NCBI GenBank assembly: GCA_023512835.1
Contig: CM042092.1
Location: 3,993,293 to 4,057,292, forward strand
Length of the DNA stretch: 64,000 bases
DNA from: Taxillus chinensis
Taxonomy: Eukaryota > Streptophyta > Magnoliopsida > Santalales > Loranthaceae
Reading direction: 5' to 3'
The notes below the pieces were generated by a model. It was not told the origin of the DNA, did not search any database, and saw only the letters and a program-made list of their open reading frames with translations. Shown here piece after piece: positions 22,305 through 34,281 of this stretch (the first letter of the stretch is position 1; every line of letters begins with the position of its first letter). Both the position numbers and the translations under genes were made by a program.

Positions 22305-25300
22305 CTCAACCTGTCACAATCCAAACCAATTGATGATCAAAAACAACAAGACATGCTTTTAAGTTTTCCATACTCTTGTTGGAATGATATTTGATTTTGT
22401 ACACTCACTTGCTTTCGAGTGCTTTCTTCCCTAAGGGTAATTTGTCCATGACCCAATTCCTATTCTCTTTGAGAGCACATATCTCATTGTCCATCATTAT
22501 ATGCCAACTGAAATAATAGATGGCTTTGTGAAAATTTGTAGGTTCTTTCCGTGTTGTGACTGCTGTAACAAAAGTAACTGTCGGGCAATAAATTGGCCAC
22601 CAGATACAAAGTGAGTAAGAGGATATATAGGGAGTACTTGAGGCATGTTGGTGGGCAGACGATTGATCTAAGGACTTTATTTTTTGAATCATATGGGTGA
22701 TATAATCCTTATATCTGGTTGATGGCATTTTATGTCTCACCACCCTGCCCATTTTTGCTTCCATGAGTTCATTGCTTGCTGTAGCAATGTCCATCTCGGA
22801 CTCCGTAGAGGGCATGGGCACATACATGACATTAGCTCTAATAACTTCATGGGTAAGTGTTATTGCACGTGACATACCGGGCACACCCATAAATGTAGCC
22901 CTTACAACACCATTTGATTCAGCCTTAAGGAGTAGCAATTACTCATCTATGTGCTTAGGTACTAATGGACCCTCACTACCATGGGAGATAGAAAAAGAAG
23001 CCAAACCAATATCATCATTAGGAGCAAACAAAATATCAGGAATATTATGGACAGTAACATAAGAGATATCTTGTAGTACAACAAAGGGAAATTCATTTTC
23101 ATAGAATTACAACTCAAAATTCCAAATCATATAGTGTCCACCCCTTTTTGGCATAGAGATAACCCACAAATATGCACTTTTGACTACAACTAACAAACTT
23201 ACCACCATCACATCATTCATGATGAGCATAACAAAGGCAACCACATATGCTCATGTTGTCATATTTTGGAATTTTACCAAATAACATTTCATAAGGTGTC
23301 ATATGATTAATCAAACATAATGGTGTTCGATTAATCAAATAATAGGCAACGAACACACATTTACCCCAAAATTGTACGAGTAAATGACCCTAAAATCAAA
23401 GTGTTTGGGCCACATAAATAATATGTTGGTGTTTTCTTTTAACTCTCCCATTTTGTTGTGGAGTGCCCACACATCAAGTCTCGAAGACAATCCTATTCTA
23501 AACAAAATACTCATGAAGACAATGAAATTTTGTGTCATTATCACTGCACACTTTCTTGATTTTCTTATCGAATTAATGATCAACTAATGTAACAAAATTT
23601 AGAAAGAGATTCTTTTTTCTTAATTTTATTGTAAATCAAATAAACCCAAACAACACATGAATAATCATTAACTATAGTCAAGTAATAAGTCACTCCACAC
23701 AATAAGGAGTTCGATATAGGGCCCATAAATTGTAGTGCACTAATTCAAACAGACTATCAGCATTATTCTTACTCAAAGAAAAACTATTCCTATGATGCTT
23801 AACACAGGTACAAACATCACAAGCTCTTGCAAGTCGATGTCAATGAAATGTCAATGAAACTAACTCACATTGGGAAGGAACTACAACACTCTCTCAGAGG
23901 GATTACTCAAATGTTGATGCCATAAATCCATAAAGAAATCACTATCTATTGCCATAACACGCACTTTAGGAACACCAAAGAATAATAATGTTCATCAGTT
24001 CATTTGCCCACTCCAATTAATGTCCTCATCATCCAGTATTGTATCACACATAATGTATTAGTTCCTAGAACTATACAATGTGTATCATCTATCAATTGTG
24101 TTAATGAAATCAAGTTGTATTTTAATGGGAGAGACAAAAAGAACATTGTCAAGGTGCAAACCACCATCCAAAATTATACTCCCTTCTTTTGTTGTTACTG
24201 CACATGTTCCATCAGGTAATTCCACTAAAACATTGGGAATTTGTTTTACGTTAAACAAATAATTTATATTCTTGGTCACATGATTTGTTGCTCTGGTGTC
24301 TATAATCCAAGCATGTTTAGTCTTACCGTGAAGATGAACCTTAATAGTGGAGACATTTAACACATCAAGAAGTTGTTGCCATTGGACTAGCGTAATCCCT
24401 GTGATAACTGTTGCCTCACTCATATTTGGTTGTGCGTAGGGTTGTGCACCTTTACGATTAGAATTACTACAATGGTTGTTATGTTGTGTGCACATATAGG
24501 TGTCATGGAAGCACCTCTGTCATGCTTAATAGGGCAACCGCTGCCTCATCCAGTCAAAAGTACGCCTCAAGCAAGACCTCATCCACTGCGTGGGCAATCC
24601 CCCCACCATTCGTGGAACTCGTGAATTTGAAAACATGAGTACTTGTCGTGCCCACTTCTATTGTAATGATTAAAAAATCAAAATTATCCACAAATGGAGG
24701 CTTATCATGTGCATCAGAAGTGACCTTAAAGACCATAAGGTTATCACGAGTCCCAGGAGTGGACTATCCTCATCGTAGAGTCTCATCCCTAAAAGGCTCT
24801 TTTGTTGACTTTCTTAGGGTTTGTTGGTTAACCTTCATTTGAGCGGTTAATTGGGTCGAAAAACATCTGGATAGTGATGTGCTCTTCATTTCGAGCGTTT
24901 TGACTATACTTAGGAATATTAGGTAAAGGATCATGTGAAAGTAAATGGAACTAGATGGATACAAAAGTTCCACAAAGACCAATAAGAAAATGATGCAGGT
25001 ATTTTTTATCACAGAGATCAAACACTTGTTTATTTACATTGCATGTACATCCACCATAAGTGCAAGATGTAGTCTTGACATAGGTCACAAGTTCATAACA
25101 AAGATCTGATAGATGCCCAAAATAGATTAAAACCATTCATCCTTGCCTTGCTTGTATTCCCCAAGAGATGCCTTCAACTGGAAAATCTGACTCCCCTTCA
25201 CAATACAAAAGCATTGTCGAAGATGTATCCAGAACGTTTATGCATTATTGTAGTAAGAGAGGGTGGAATGTAAAGAGGGCTTGATTGTATTGAGCAACTA

Positions 25301-25597
25301 TGCTATGAGCATTGAATGCACTGTGATCCAATCCTCCAATTTCTCAAGTGTCATAAGTTTGGGAATTTTTCCTTCCATAAAACTATATTTGCATTTTACT
25401 TGTAAAGAGATTTGAATAGCCCTCGCCTATTCATCATAATTTGGGCCACACAATTGAATTGGCATAATCACATTGCCAGGATTATTATTAGACCCAACAT
25501 AATAGGTCATATCGACCTTCTTCTCATCACCACTTGCTATACTTTGGGTGAAGGAAAACTTATTTGTAGTTTGAACAAAATTATAACTTGGATACCA
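22305..25597 (-). pseudogene. Decayed Ty1/copia element: gag, protease, integrase and start of RT
   Basis: Read on the minus strand, gag-like IQLCGPNYDEWARAIQISL and MEGKIPKLMTLEKLEDWIAV lie at 25500-25300. The protease WIIDTRATNHVTK is at about 24290; the catalytic triplet usually reads DTG, here DTR. Integrase is degenerate. Pre-RT sequence KEPTNFHKAIYYFSWH..DNEICALKENRNWVMDKLPLGKKALESK follows at 22560-22405, with a stop where Trp is usual, and then YKIKYHSNKSMENLKACLVV to about 22310. The order gag-PR-IN-RT is diagnostic of copia. Many stops and shifts exclude function. A PBS-like TGGTATCCAAG lies at 25587-25597. Confidence 0.78.
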
Positions 25598-26082
25598 TGA
25601 TAAAAGTAATTACTTAGAAAAAGAAATTTTCCCTTTTACTAGGATCACAACCCTACTAGCAACATATGCACACTCAGGGGGATCTTTTTACCCCATAGCC
25701 CCTGTATACCCGGTCTATCCCTTTATGATTAAACTCATGATAGGCACTATAACAAAACATGGAGATGTTTAACTCCTTAAGGTTGCATGAATATAGTTAT
25801 ATTTAACAAAATTTGAAACTTTGTTACTAAAATGGTTAAAATTTGAAACTTTGCTTTTGACCGCAAGTGAATTCGAGCACTGTAGAAAAAGTTATGGGCA
25901 AAATACTCACATGTGCAAACATAATGATGGGGATGTTCAGACTTTTGTCACTCCAAATTGCACCAAATCTGACCGGTGGATAAAAGACTTCAATATCTAC
26001 AACTTTGCTTTTGACCACAACTAAATTCGAGTACTATGAAGAAAGTTATGGTCAAAATACCAACATCAGCGCATGCAGATCA
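25598..26082 (-). repeat. Probable copia 5' LTR part, cut by a solo LTR
   Basis: It starts TGATAAAAGTAATTAC immediately outside the PBS-like site and contains a partial internal duplication (TGAAACTTTGCTTTTGACCGCAA-like at 25848 and CAACTTTGCTTTTGACCACAA-like at 26000). The solo LTR at 26083 interrupts it; the continuation beyond 28468 is not proven. Confidence 0.4.
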
Positions 26083-27318
26083 TGTCACGCCCCGATTTCC
26101 TCCAACCTTGGAAACGGGTTGTGACTGCCCATGCCCGCACCCAGAGGGTCAAGGGGTTGGTGCAAAACACCTAAGAAAGACTATAACACGGGTATTGTCC
26201 AAACCTGCACAACAATCTTGCATACCACAAGGCATGTGTCTTCCCCCACATGACATGCTCACATAAACATACAATTCATATCATCACAAAAGAAATATTC
26301 ATTAAAACTTATTTGGGAAAAATTCCCATCCATAAAGTTATAAATCGGTATTCTCAACCCATAAGTCCACAGTTTACATTTGTCTTAGGTTTTCCCAAAA
26401 TAGGGTACATGACAATAAAACAATAAAATCAAAGAATAAAAAGAAACACACCATAGCCCAAGGAAGTCTATCACCTCAGCTTATCCACCTATCGCCGGCT
26501 AGACCCTATAAAACAAATAGCTTATAGGAAGGGTGAGCAAACCATAGCTCAGTAGGGATCAAGTTTCCCTGGTATATTCCGTCTAGGCATGCATGATAGG
26601 TGTATGCTTGTGCTCATGTAGTGACTAGTACAATAATATTTCACCCAGTAAATACTCAAACTTACCAGAACCCGTACTGAAAGGTAGAGGACACCCTGCC
26701 ACCACGACAACATGGCTTACCACTCTAGGCGAATGTTACATTTGTCCACTTAGGGAATGCAACATTTTCCACCCAAGTCGGGTATGACAATCGCCTCCTT
26801 GGACGCCATACCCACCCTCAGGAATGGGTGTAGACTTACCCCACCGTCCTGAGTGCTACACCGAGACTCAGGACCATAATCCTGGCCAAAACTCAAGGGA
26901 CCCAATAATGTAACTAGTCCAACGAAATTCCATTCAAAGAAATTCCCTCAATCATGTATGATGAAACTCAGTCCCACAAATGAAGTTTGGGATAATAACC
27001 ACATTACATACAATCTCAGTAAAATCCACAACTCAAATTCAGTAATACAATTTTCACGATTTAACATTTTCATAACAGGAATATCTCTATGCATTTATTT
27101 CTCAATTCATATTCCAAATCTAATGTAAAACACATTATCATAAAATACCCACTAACATATCACTAGATAAAAAAAAATAGAAAACAGGCTTCCAGAACAG
27201 AGCATATTTTTTTCAAACTTAAAAAAATCATAACTTTCTCTACAGAGCTCGGATTGGCTTATAAAACACCTTATTTCGAATGGCGTTCAACAAACTATTT
27301 ATTAAAAATATGAAACCT

Positions 27319-27690
27319 TCACCCGACCAAAAAATACTATTCACCTGACCAAACACTATTCACTCAACCATCTCGGATTTCACCAGACTAGAAGAAAAAG
27401 TTGCTAAAAATACCGTGATGATTCTAAAACACCAAAAATACTGTTCACTCAACCAGATATTGTTCACCCGACCAATAGAATTATTCACCCGACCAGAAGG
27501 GAAAGTTGTTCCAAATACCACGTCGATACAAACGCACCAAAAACCAGCTTCACCCGACCAATGGAATTATTCACCCGATTAGAAGAGAAAGTTGTTCAAA
27601 ATACCACGTCGATACTAATAGACTAAAATTTAGCTTAAACCGACCACGTTAAATTTCACCCGACCGTACCACACATCTGGTATTGTTCAT
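27319..27690. repeat. Minisatellite with TTCACCCGACCA core
   Basis: About ten TTCACCCGACCA-like cores are spaced irregularly within longer units of about 95 bp. Those units include GAAAGTTGTTCCAAATACC and CACGTCGATAC, repeated near 27508 and 27588. Confidence 0.8.
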
Positions 27691-28148
27691 CCGAGAACAC
27701 TTACTCAGAAGTGTTCTCTAACCAAACTAATCTAGGGGTTTAAACATGTCCCAAAAAGATTAAATCCTGAGTAACCGGTTCTACCTACATACTTATGATG
27801 AACATATAATTATATATATATATATATATATAAAGTAACACACCCACAGAATTATGAATATTTCATCTAATAGAGGGAAACAGGAAGGATAAGAAACCAC
27901 GACCCCTAAAATCGTTGCTTGAATTTTAGGTTTTTCTCATGATAAAGGACTATTGAAAGGGAAAAGGACAAAAAAGATCAAAACATCCCTACCTCAGAAA
28001 ATGTGTAAAATAGAGTCTTGATTGATCAGAATCCACAATCGCCTCTTCTGATATCTCAACAAAGGCGGTCTCGTCTTGCCAACAACAACCTTGTCCCTGC
28101 AGAATCACATCTCCTTCTCCCTCTCTCATGGCTTCCTCCTACAAGAAC

Positions 28149-28149
<1 letters not shown>

Positions 28150-28209
<60 letters not shown>
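28150..28209. repeat. (CT)n microsatellite
   Basis: About 30 CT units inside the solo LTR. Confidence 0.97.
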
Positions 28210-28211
<2 letters not shown>

Positions 28212-28469
28212 GGCTGCACTAACAAGGTCAGGGTTTAGGTCCCCTTTTATACTTTATTTTTATTATTTGATTTAAATCTAAAATAAACTTGAATGAATTC
28301 CCTAAAATACCCCTAATAGCTCTACTTTGTTATTTAATTAAAATTTAAAATATAGTCAAAATTCCCCATTTGACATGCGTACTAATGTGCCGATACTCAT
28401 TCTCTAAAACAAAATTTCTAACACAAGACTAACTCCTAAAACCCACAAACACGGGTCCTTACAAATCAC

Positions 28470-29345
28470 AATTCACCAGATGAAGGGTTGAGATCTATTT
28501 ATTTTTAAAGAGGTGATCTAATGAGTAAGATTATATTCAAGAATAGAACAATGGTGGAGAATTGGATGCTATAATAGATTAAGATAGAGGCTCTAACCTA
28601 GATCCAAGGGCTAAGATTAACTCAAAGAAAGAGATCAATGGTTAGGAGTTGGCTATTGGTCATGTGAGAGGAGATTAGGGTTATATGAGGATATATATAC
28701 CTGAATTTCATTCTAACCTACTGGGTGGGAAGATGGAGAGCTTGAGAGCATTTTTATTGATTGTGAATCAACTAAAGATCAACTAAAGATCAAAATCCAA
28801 TCACAAGGAGTGTGTTTTGATTATTCAAGAGGTCAAAAGGAGGAACCCTAAAGGACAAGGGTTAGTCTACACCAACAAGAGCTTCAATTTGATTTCTCTC
28901 AGGTTGATGGTTATATCAGCTTGTGGTTAGGTTGTTAAGACAGTGAGCCTAGTTGTGTTTCAGATTTGATAAATCATTCCTATACTCTTTGTAAAGCTAG
29001 AACCAGTAAGGTTTAGCTATATTTGTGTTGATTGTAATTGGGAAGTGAACCTAAGGGTAGAGACCCTAAAACTTGTATTGAGGCAGTGAGCCTTGGGTGG
29101 TAGTGTGCTATCCTAAATCGCATAGTGGAGATTCTGTGATTAGTAAATTTTTAATCACATCATGGATGTAACTCTACACATTGTAGGGTGAACCACGTAA
29201 ATTGTCGTGTGATTTGATTGTGTGCTTTTTATTGAAAATTAATTTCTAGACTAGAAACTAAAAGGAAAAGAATTGGGTGACTCTTAAAAAAGGCTTAAAA
29301 TTGTTAAATACTGATTCAACTCCCCTCTTAGTGTGTGTATGGGAA
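28470..29345 (+). repeat. Copia LTR-like terminal segment
   Basis: It contains TAGGGTGAACCACGTAAATTG and ends near TTCAACTCCCCTCTTAGTGTG, a combination seen at the 3' end of plant copia LTRs. CAGTGAGCCT is repeated at about 28942 and 29084. No PBS or coding region is attached. Edges are approximate. Confidence 0.4.
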
Positions 29346-29723
29346 TTTCAGAATAGGTAATAGCACACTTCTCAATTCTCAAAAATAGTTAATCCTAAAA
29401 TATTTTTACTTTGTATTGAGAATTGTGTGATTAGGAATCTTTCAAACAAATGCCTTTGCATCAAAAATCCTACTTTTGATCAAATCGAGACTTTTTTTCC
29501 TAGTTCTAACATCACTTGTAAATTTCTTTTATTTTTCATATGCCACACTTTGGAAAAACAATTATACCAAAATGTTTCTAAACACTGTATACAAGACAGG
29601 AATACAAAAAACAACAATAATGATAGGAGATGGAAGTTCACACCCACCAAAATGATTAATACACTCACTTTTGTGAAATATTAACTCTTACAAAAATAAT
29701 AATAATAAATAATATATCAGTTC
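29346..29723. other. Intergenic, nothing recognised
   Basis: AT-rich flank up to the solo LTR. Open frames on both strands overlap and lack recognisable content. Confidence 0.5.
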
Positions 29724-32020
29724 TGTAACGCCCTCAAATCTGGACTTCCAGACCGGGTGCGTTAGACAAATAAAATATTACAATTATATGAATAGTAATC
29801 TATTACTCAACATAAATTCGATGGTTTATTTATTACATCAAGACTCATCACAAGATCTCTAAGGTTTAGCGTTTAAAGACTAGGTGTTGATCACCCATTA
29901 TAGTTTTACATGACATATAAATACTACATGCATAATCTTCTTAAGATTTTATTCCAAGCATTCTGGACACCATTATCCTAGCATCCTTGCTTTGTCCTAG
30001 TTCCCTGGGGTTGGAAACAAAACATGAAAGGAAATGAGCTCAAATAGCCCAGTAAGGTTAAAAGTAAGGGATAATATATGGAGAATAATCAACTCATGGA
30101 AAAATAAGAATATCTACTCATCTAGGTTCACCACCTAGATATCTTGCATAACTTGTTATCAACTGGATTGACACTCTCCAGTGATGTTCTTTACCCAATG
30201 CATTGGAGGTCTTTCTGGAACCACCCATAAACATATTGCCAAACATAAAACATATCTTCATAAATTTTCAAACAATCACATCAATGGTAAATTTCAACGT
30301 AAAGGAAGGTCTTGCAATAATAGCCTCGATAAGTAAAAGGGTTATTCATCATTCAATAAATTAGATTACCAAATTCCCAAGAAGTGCCAAAGAAAGTTAA
30401 TTCTTCTTAAAATAATATTATGAGGAGAAATCTTGAGATAGAAATATAGAGAAGAAATAGGAAATGAATTTCCACGTCGGAGATCGTGGTAAGGAAAGGG
30501 AGAGGGGATCCTTACAATCTTTTTGTCTTCCGCGTTTATAAACCTTGAAACAAAATTTAAAAGTTAATATTTTAGTTTTAATAATAATAGTATATTCATA
30601 AATAATATATTGAGAGACATATATAAGTATATTATGGTGGAAAAACTTCTCATGATAATAATAATCTATACTTATACATATACCTATATAATATATGTAT
30701 ATAATATACAATATACATATATATATTGAGGGGCAAAGCCATCCATAATATATATATGTATGAGGAGGATTAGCCTTCCAAGAACATGATTAATATATGC
30801 TTGAAATATTTACCTTTTGAAACTTCCAACGGGTGAGAGGAAGATTGAGAGAAGAGAAGGCTTGGAGGACTATTGGGGTGTTAATAGAACTTTTTGGAGA
30901 GTATTTGGAGAAGAGTTTTGTGGCTTATTTGAATAGAAAGAGTGCTTGAGAAAGGAAGTGAGGCATGCTATTTATAGGTAAGGTGGTAGGTGTAATAGTG
31001 TGAAAAATAGTGTACGAATTTGACTTTGGCATTAAATTAAATTATTTAAAATATATATAATACTTTATTTTCCTCATATTATCTCTTATTAAAAACGTGG
31101 TTATCTCCTCCTACCATTAAAAAATGTTTTAAGACTTTTAGACCTAGACGGTTCCTTTGGCATCAAAAGTCCACATTGGTATACTCTCTACTAATTCAAT
31201 TATAATGTTTTTAATTTTGTAGTTTTTGACAAATGGCCAATTGTATTGCATTACTAACTCAAATATCTACAAATGGGTATCAATTTTATAATTTTTACAT
31301 ATGTATAACAAAAGTTATTGAATTTTAAAGTCATACTAAAATGTTTACCTGTTCATACTGAACCTATGTGTAGTATTTTAACTTCTGGAATTGATTGGCT
31401 TCATATTAAATTCTGAAATTTCTACACGTTTTAGCTAAGTCATAAATGAACAAATGGGCTTTGATTTCATTTCAATTGGATCTGTATAATTCAAGTTATG
31501 GATTTTTGAATGGGACCTCCAGAATCTGCCTTATTCAAATTTTTGGGTCTTACCTATGTTTTATACTTTTGGTAAAGTTAAGGCTTGTAATACTTACTTA
31601 CCCATAGTAATTTGGTTTAAGAAACTAAATGATATAATATATAGCATCTAAACTTTTTATGACGTATAAGAAATTATTTTATTTTTATAACGTATTTAAT
31701 ATTAACGCGAATAAAATAATATAATTGCGTAATCAATAAACAATAAAGTAAGATAACATTATATTCCATGACTTCTTACTTTATAAACCTATAAAGTATA
31801 ATATTATAAAACATTATTACATACTCATACCTATTTATAATAATTCAAACGGATACTATTCATAACGGTTAGTTACTTATTCCAACGGTTAGTTACTATT
31901 CTAACTGCTAGTTACTATTCTAATGGCTACTTACTAGTCACATTCTTTCTAACTATTTTTAGTAATGACATTATTATTATTACTATTTAAGGAAGAGCTT
32001 AAATTTTTGCGGGTCTTACA
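29724..32020 (-). mobile_element. Solo LTR of the 1-9049 gypsy family
   Basis: 2297 bp from TGTAACGCCCTCAAATC to GCGGGTCTTACA, collinear with 6485-9049. It is flanked by perfect 5-bp duplications AGTTC (29719-29723 and 32021-32025). It has one copy of the internal tandem unit instead of three and several small deletions, so it is older or of a different subfamily. The TATA motif is kept at 30968-30977. Confidence 0.95.
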
Positions 32021-33924
32021 AGTTCACTCATCTGCGACTTACACTCCTGATTGTACAGTCAAATTAACGAGATATTTTGAGCTTCAACATTAAACGTTGA
32101 TGTGTTCGAGTCTTCAACCCTTCGGGTCTTCAAATTTTCGAGTCGTTTGATGTTGGACATGATCTTAGCTCGTAACTGGTTCGATTAAGGTTTTAACTCT
32201 TCAAGTTTTCGAGTTTTCAGTAAAGCATTTACTTAACCTACTTTATGTCACATGAGTTGTCTTTGACCCTATAAGTATTCGAGTTTTCAACCCTTCAGGT
32301 TTTTGACTCTAACTCAGCTCAACCAACTTAGCATTTTGTGGTGAGCCTTCAACTCTTCAACCTTTGAGTCTTCAAGTCTCTAGTTACCTAGCACTACTTA
32401 ATAGCTTCCACTACTTTAAGAGAACTTCGACCCTTCAGATCTTTAGGTCTATATACTTGTCAGCGTGCAGTGACCACTCTTTTGTTTCAAAGCTTCAAAT
32501 CTTCGAGTCTTCGAGTCTCCAAACTTAACATATTTGTGAGAGCTTCAACAATAATTGGCCAAGCTCAAATATATTAGAGGTCCAACAAGGAATTAATCCA
32601 TCAAATTGAATGCATATCTAAATCCCAAGAAAATAACATCATTAGAATTAACACATAATTGACCCAATGTTGAAGGAACAAGGTATTTAAATAGGGAATC
32701 CAAAAATTAACAACCACAAATACAACAGCAGGCACATAAGTGACCTAATCCAATGAACTACACAACACAATAACAATGACCATCAATAAAGAACATCGAT
32801 TCACCACACAAACAAACCCTAAGTCCTAAATTTCAATTTTGGCTCCAAACACAATTTGTATGTGTGTTCTAGTAAAAACACCTACCTTCAAATCAAAGGA
32901 AGGTGATTCAGAGGCGCTACAAGAGAAGATAATGTGAGCTAGGAGACCAAGGTCGTCGAAAAAACCCTCGCTCTGGGAGCTCCAGGCGGCGTTACCGAAC
33001 TAGGATAAGGAGGCTGCCACGGCGAAAAGGTCAATAGAGGCAATAATGAGGGATGACGAGTATGAAGGAGGGGTAAGGAAGGAGAGAGGGTCACCCTTGT
33101 TGCCTGCCACCATTGAAGGACGAGAGATAAAAAGAGGGATTTGGAGTCAGATTCGCATAGTGAATAAAAGAGCAAGCATGATAAGATCCGGGTTGGGTGG
33201 GTGCGTTTATCATAAATGGTTGGATGGGTGTGTTAATCAGAAAAGGTCTTACTATAAATTTCCTATAATATTAAATTATTATTTACAAATGAATTTTTAA
33301 AGTAAGTGTGTTAATCATTTAAGGGGTGCGAACATCCTTTCCCATAATAATAACAATAGCAACAACAACGATAATAACAACTACTTAAAGATGAGTTTGA
33401 AAAACTCACCTTGAACTTTCCAAACTGTTCTAAAATTATAATACGATCAAGCATGGAGTTGTCGAGCAATGCTCCAGAACTGTCCAGTTTCTCCAATACA
33501 CTATAGTAACTCTAAAAACTACTATGAAATGCTACGAAACAATTCAAAATCTTCAAAAACACTAAAATTGGGTGTTATAGCATAAAAATGAGCATATAAG
33601 CATAAATGGAGTTAAAACATATATGAGCATGACAAAACACACCCCAGAACAGTTACTAATAACACCCCCCACACTTAAACCTTACTCGTCTCGAGCAAGA
33701 AAAGGAATCCTACTGGGTTAAAATCAACCATACATATGAGAATATACATTGAGAACATCATGAGTATACAAATGTAGCTAAGTTCTAATATGAATGTGAG
33801 TGTGTGAACTAAAATAAAAAAATTATAGGTACACAAAAAAGTATCCATCCTAGACAAAATAGCTAAAACTACTCAAGATTCTCAATCATTATTTTCGCAT
33901 GCATAACTAAAATACACCAAATCA
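32021..33924. other. Intergenic / repeat-derived, no gene recognised
   Basis: 32095-32520 holds many degenerate copies of CTTCAACCCTTCGGGTCTTC-like and TTCGAGTCTTC motifs, a worn short-repeat field. 32940-33180 is GC-richer with open frames on both strands but no recognisable domain. CCCCCCACACTTAAACC near 33667 resembles gypsy 3' untranslated sequence. Nothing here is annotated with confidence. Confidence 0.45.
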
Positions 33925-34281
33925 TAATTTTGGGTAAGGGTGTGTATCTATCCGCCTTATCCGCCTAACCCTACCCGAACATACCCGCTACCCACGAATA
34001 AGAATTATTTTATGGTGGGTTGGGTCGGTTGGCGAGTGAGAATGCTCAAACCTGCTACTAGCTCAACCTGCCACACTCCATTATAAAAAGAGAGTAAACC
34101 TTATCATTTATCTATTAGACATCAATTCATTACTGTCTCTCTCATTTATGAGAGCCGGGCCCCCTTTTTTGGCGAAGAAATAAGGCAAGTGCCTAGGGCC
34201 TCTCAAGACTAAAAAGCCCAAAATAGGGCCCCGCCCAAGGGTGAGTTATTATTATTTTTAACTCTTCATCGCTGGATTGTA

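Larger units (their letters stand above)
26083..28463 (-). mobile_element. Solo LTR, gypsy type (2381 bp)
   Basis: It runs from TGTCACGCCCCGATTTCC to GGGTCCTTACA. On the sense (minus) strand this is TGTAAGGACCC to GGGGCGTGACA. Flanks GATCA and AATCA agree at 4 of 5 bases, consistent with an ageing 5-bp duplication. No internal domain is present, so it probably arose by LTR-LTR recombination. It contains the TTCACCCGACCA array and a CT microsatellite; the open frame over the CT run is not a gene. Confidence 0.8.

Noticed and set aside
28018..28275. 85-codon frame with Leu-Ser repeat
   Set aside because: It is a translation of the (CT)n microsatellite in a solo LTR.
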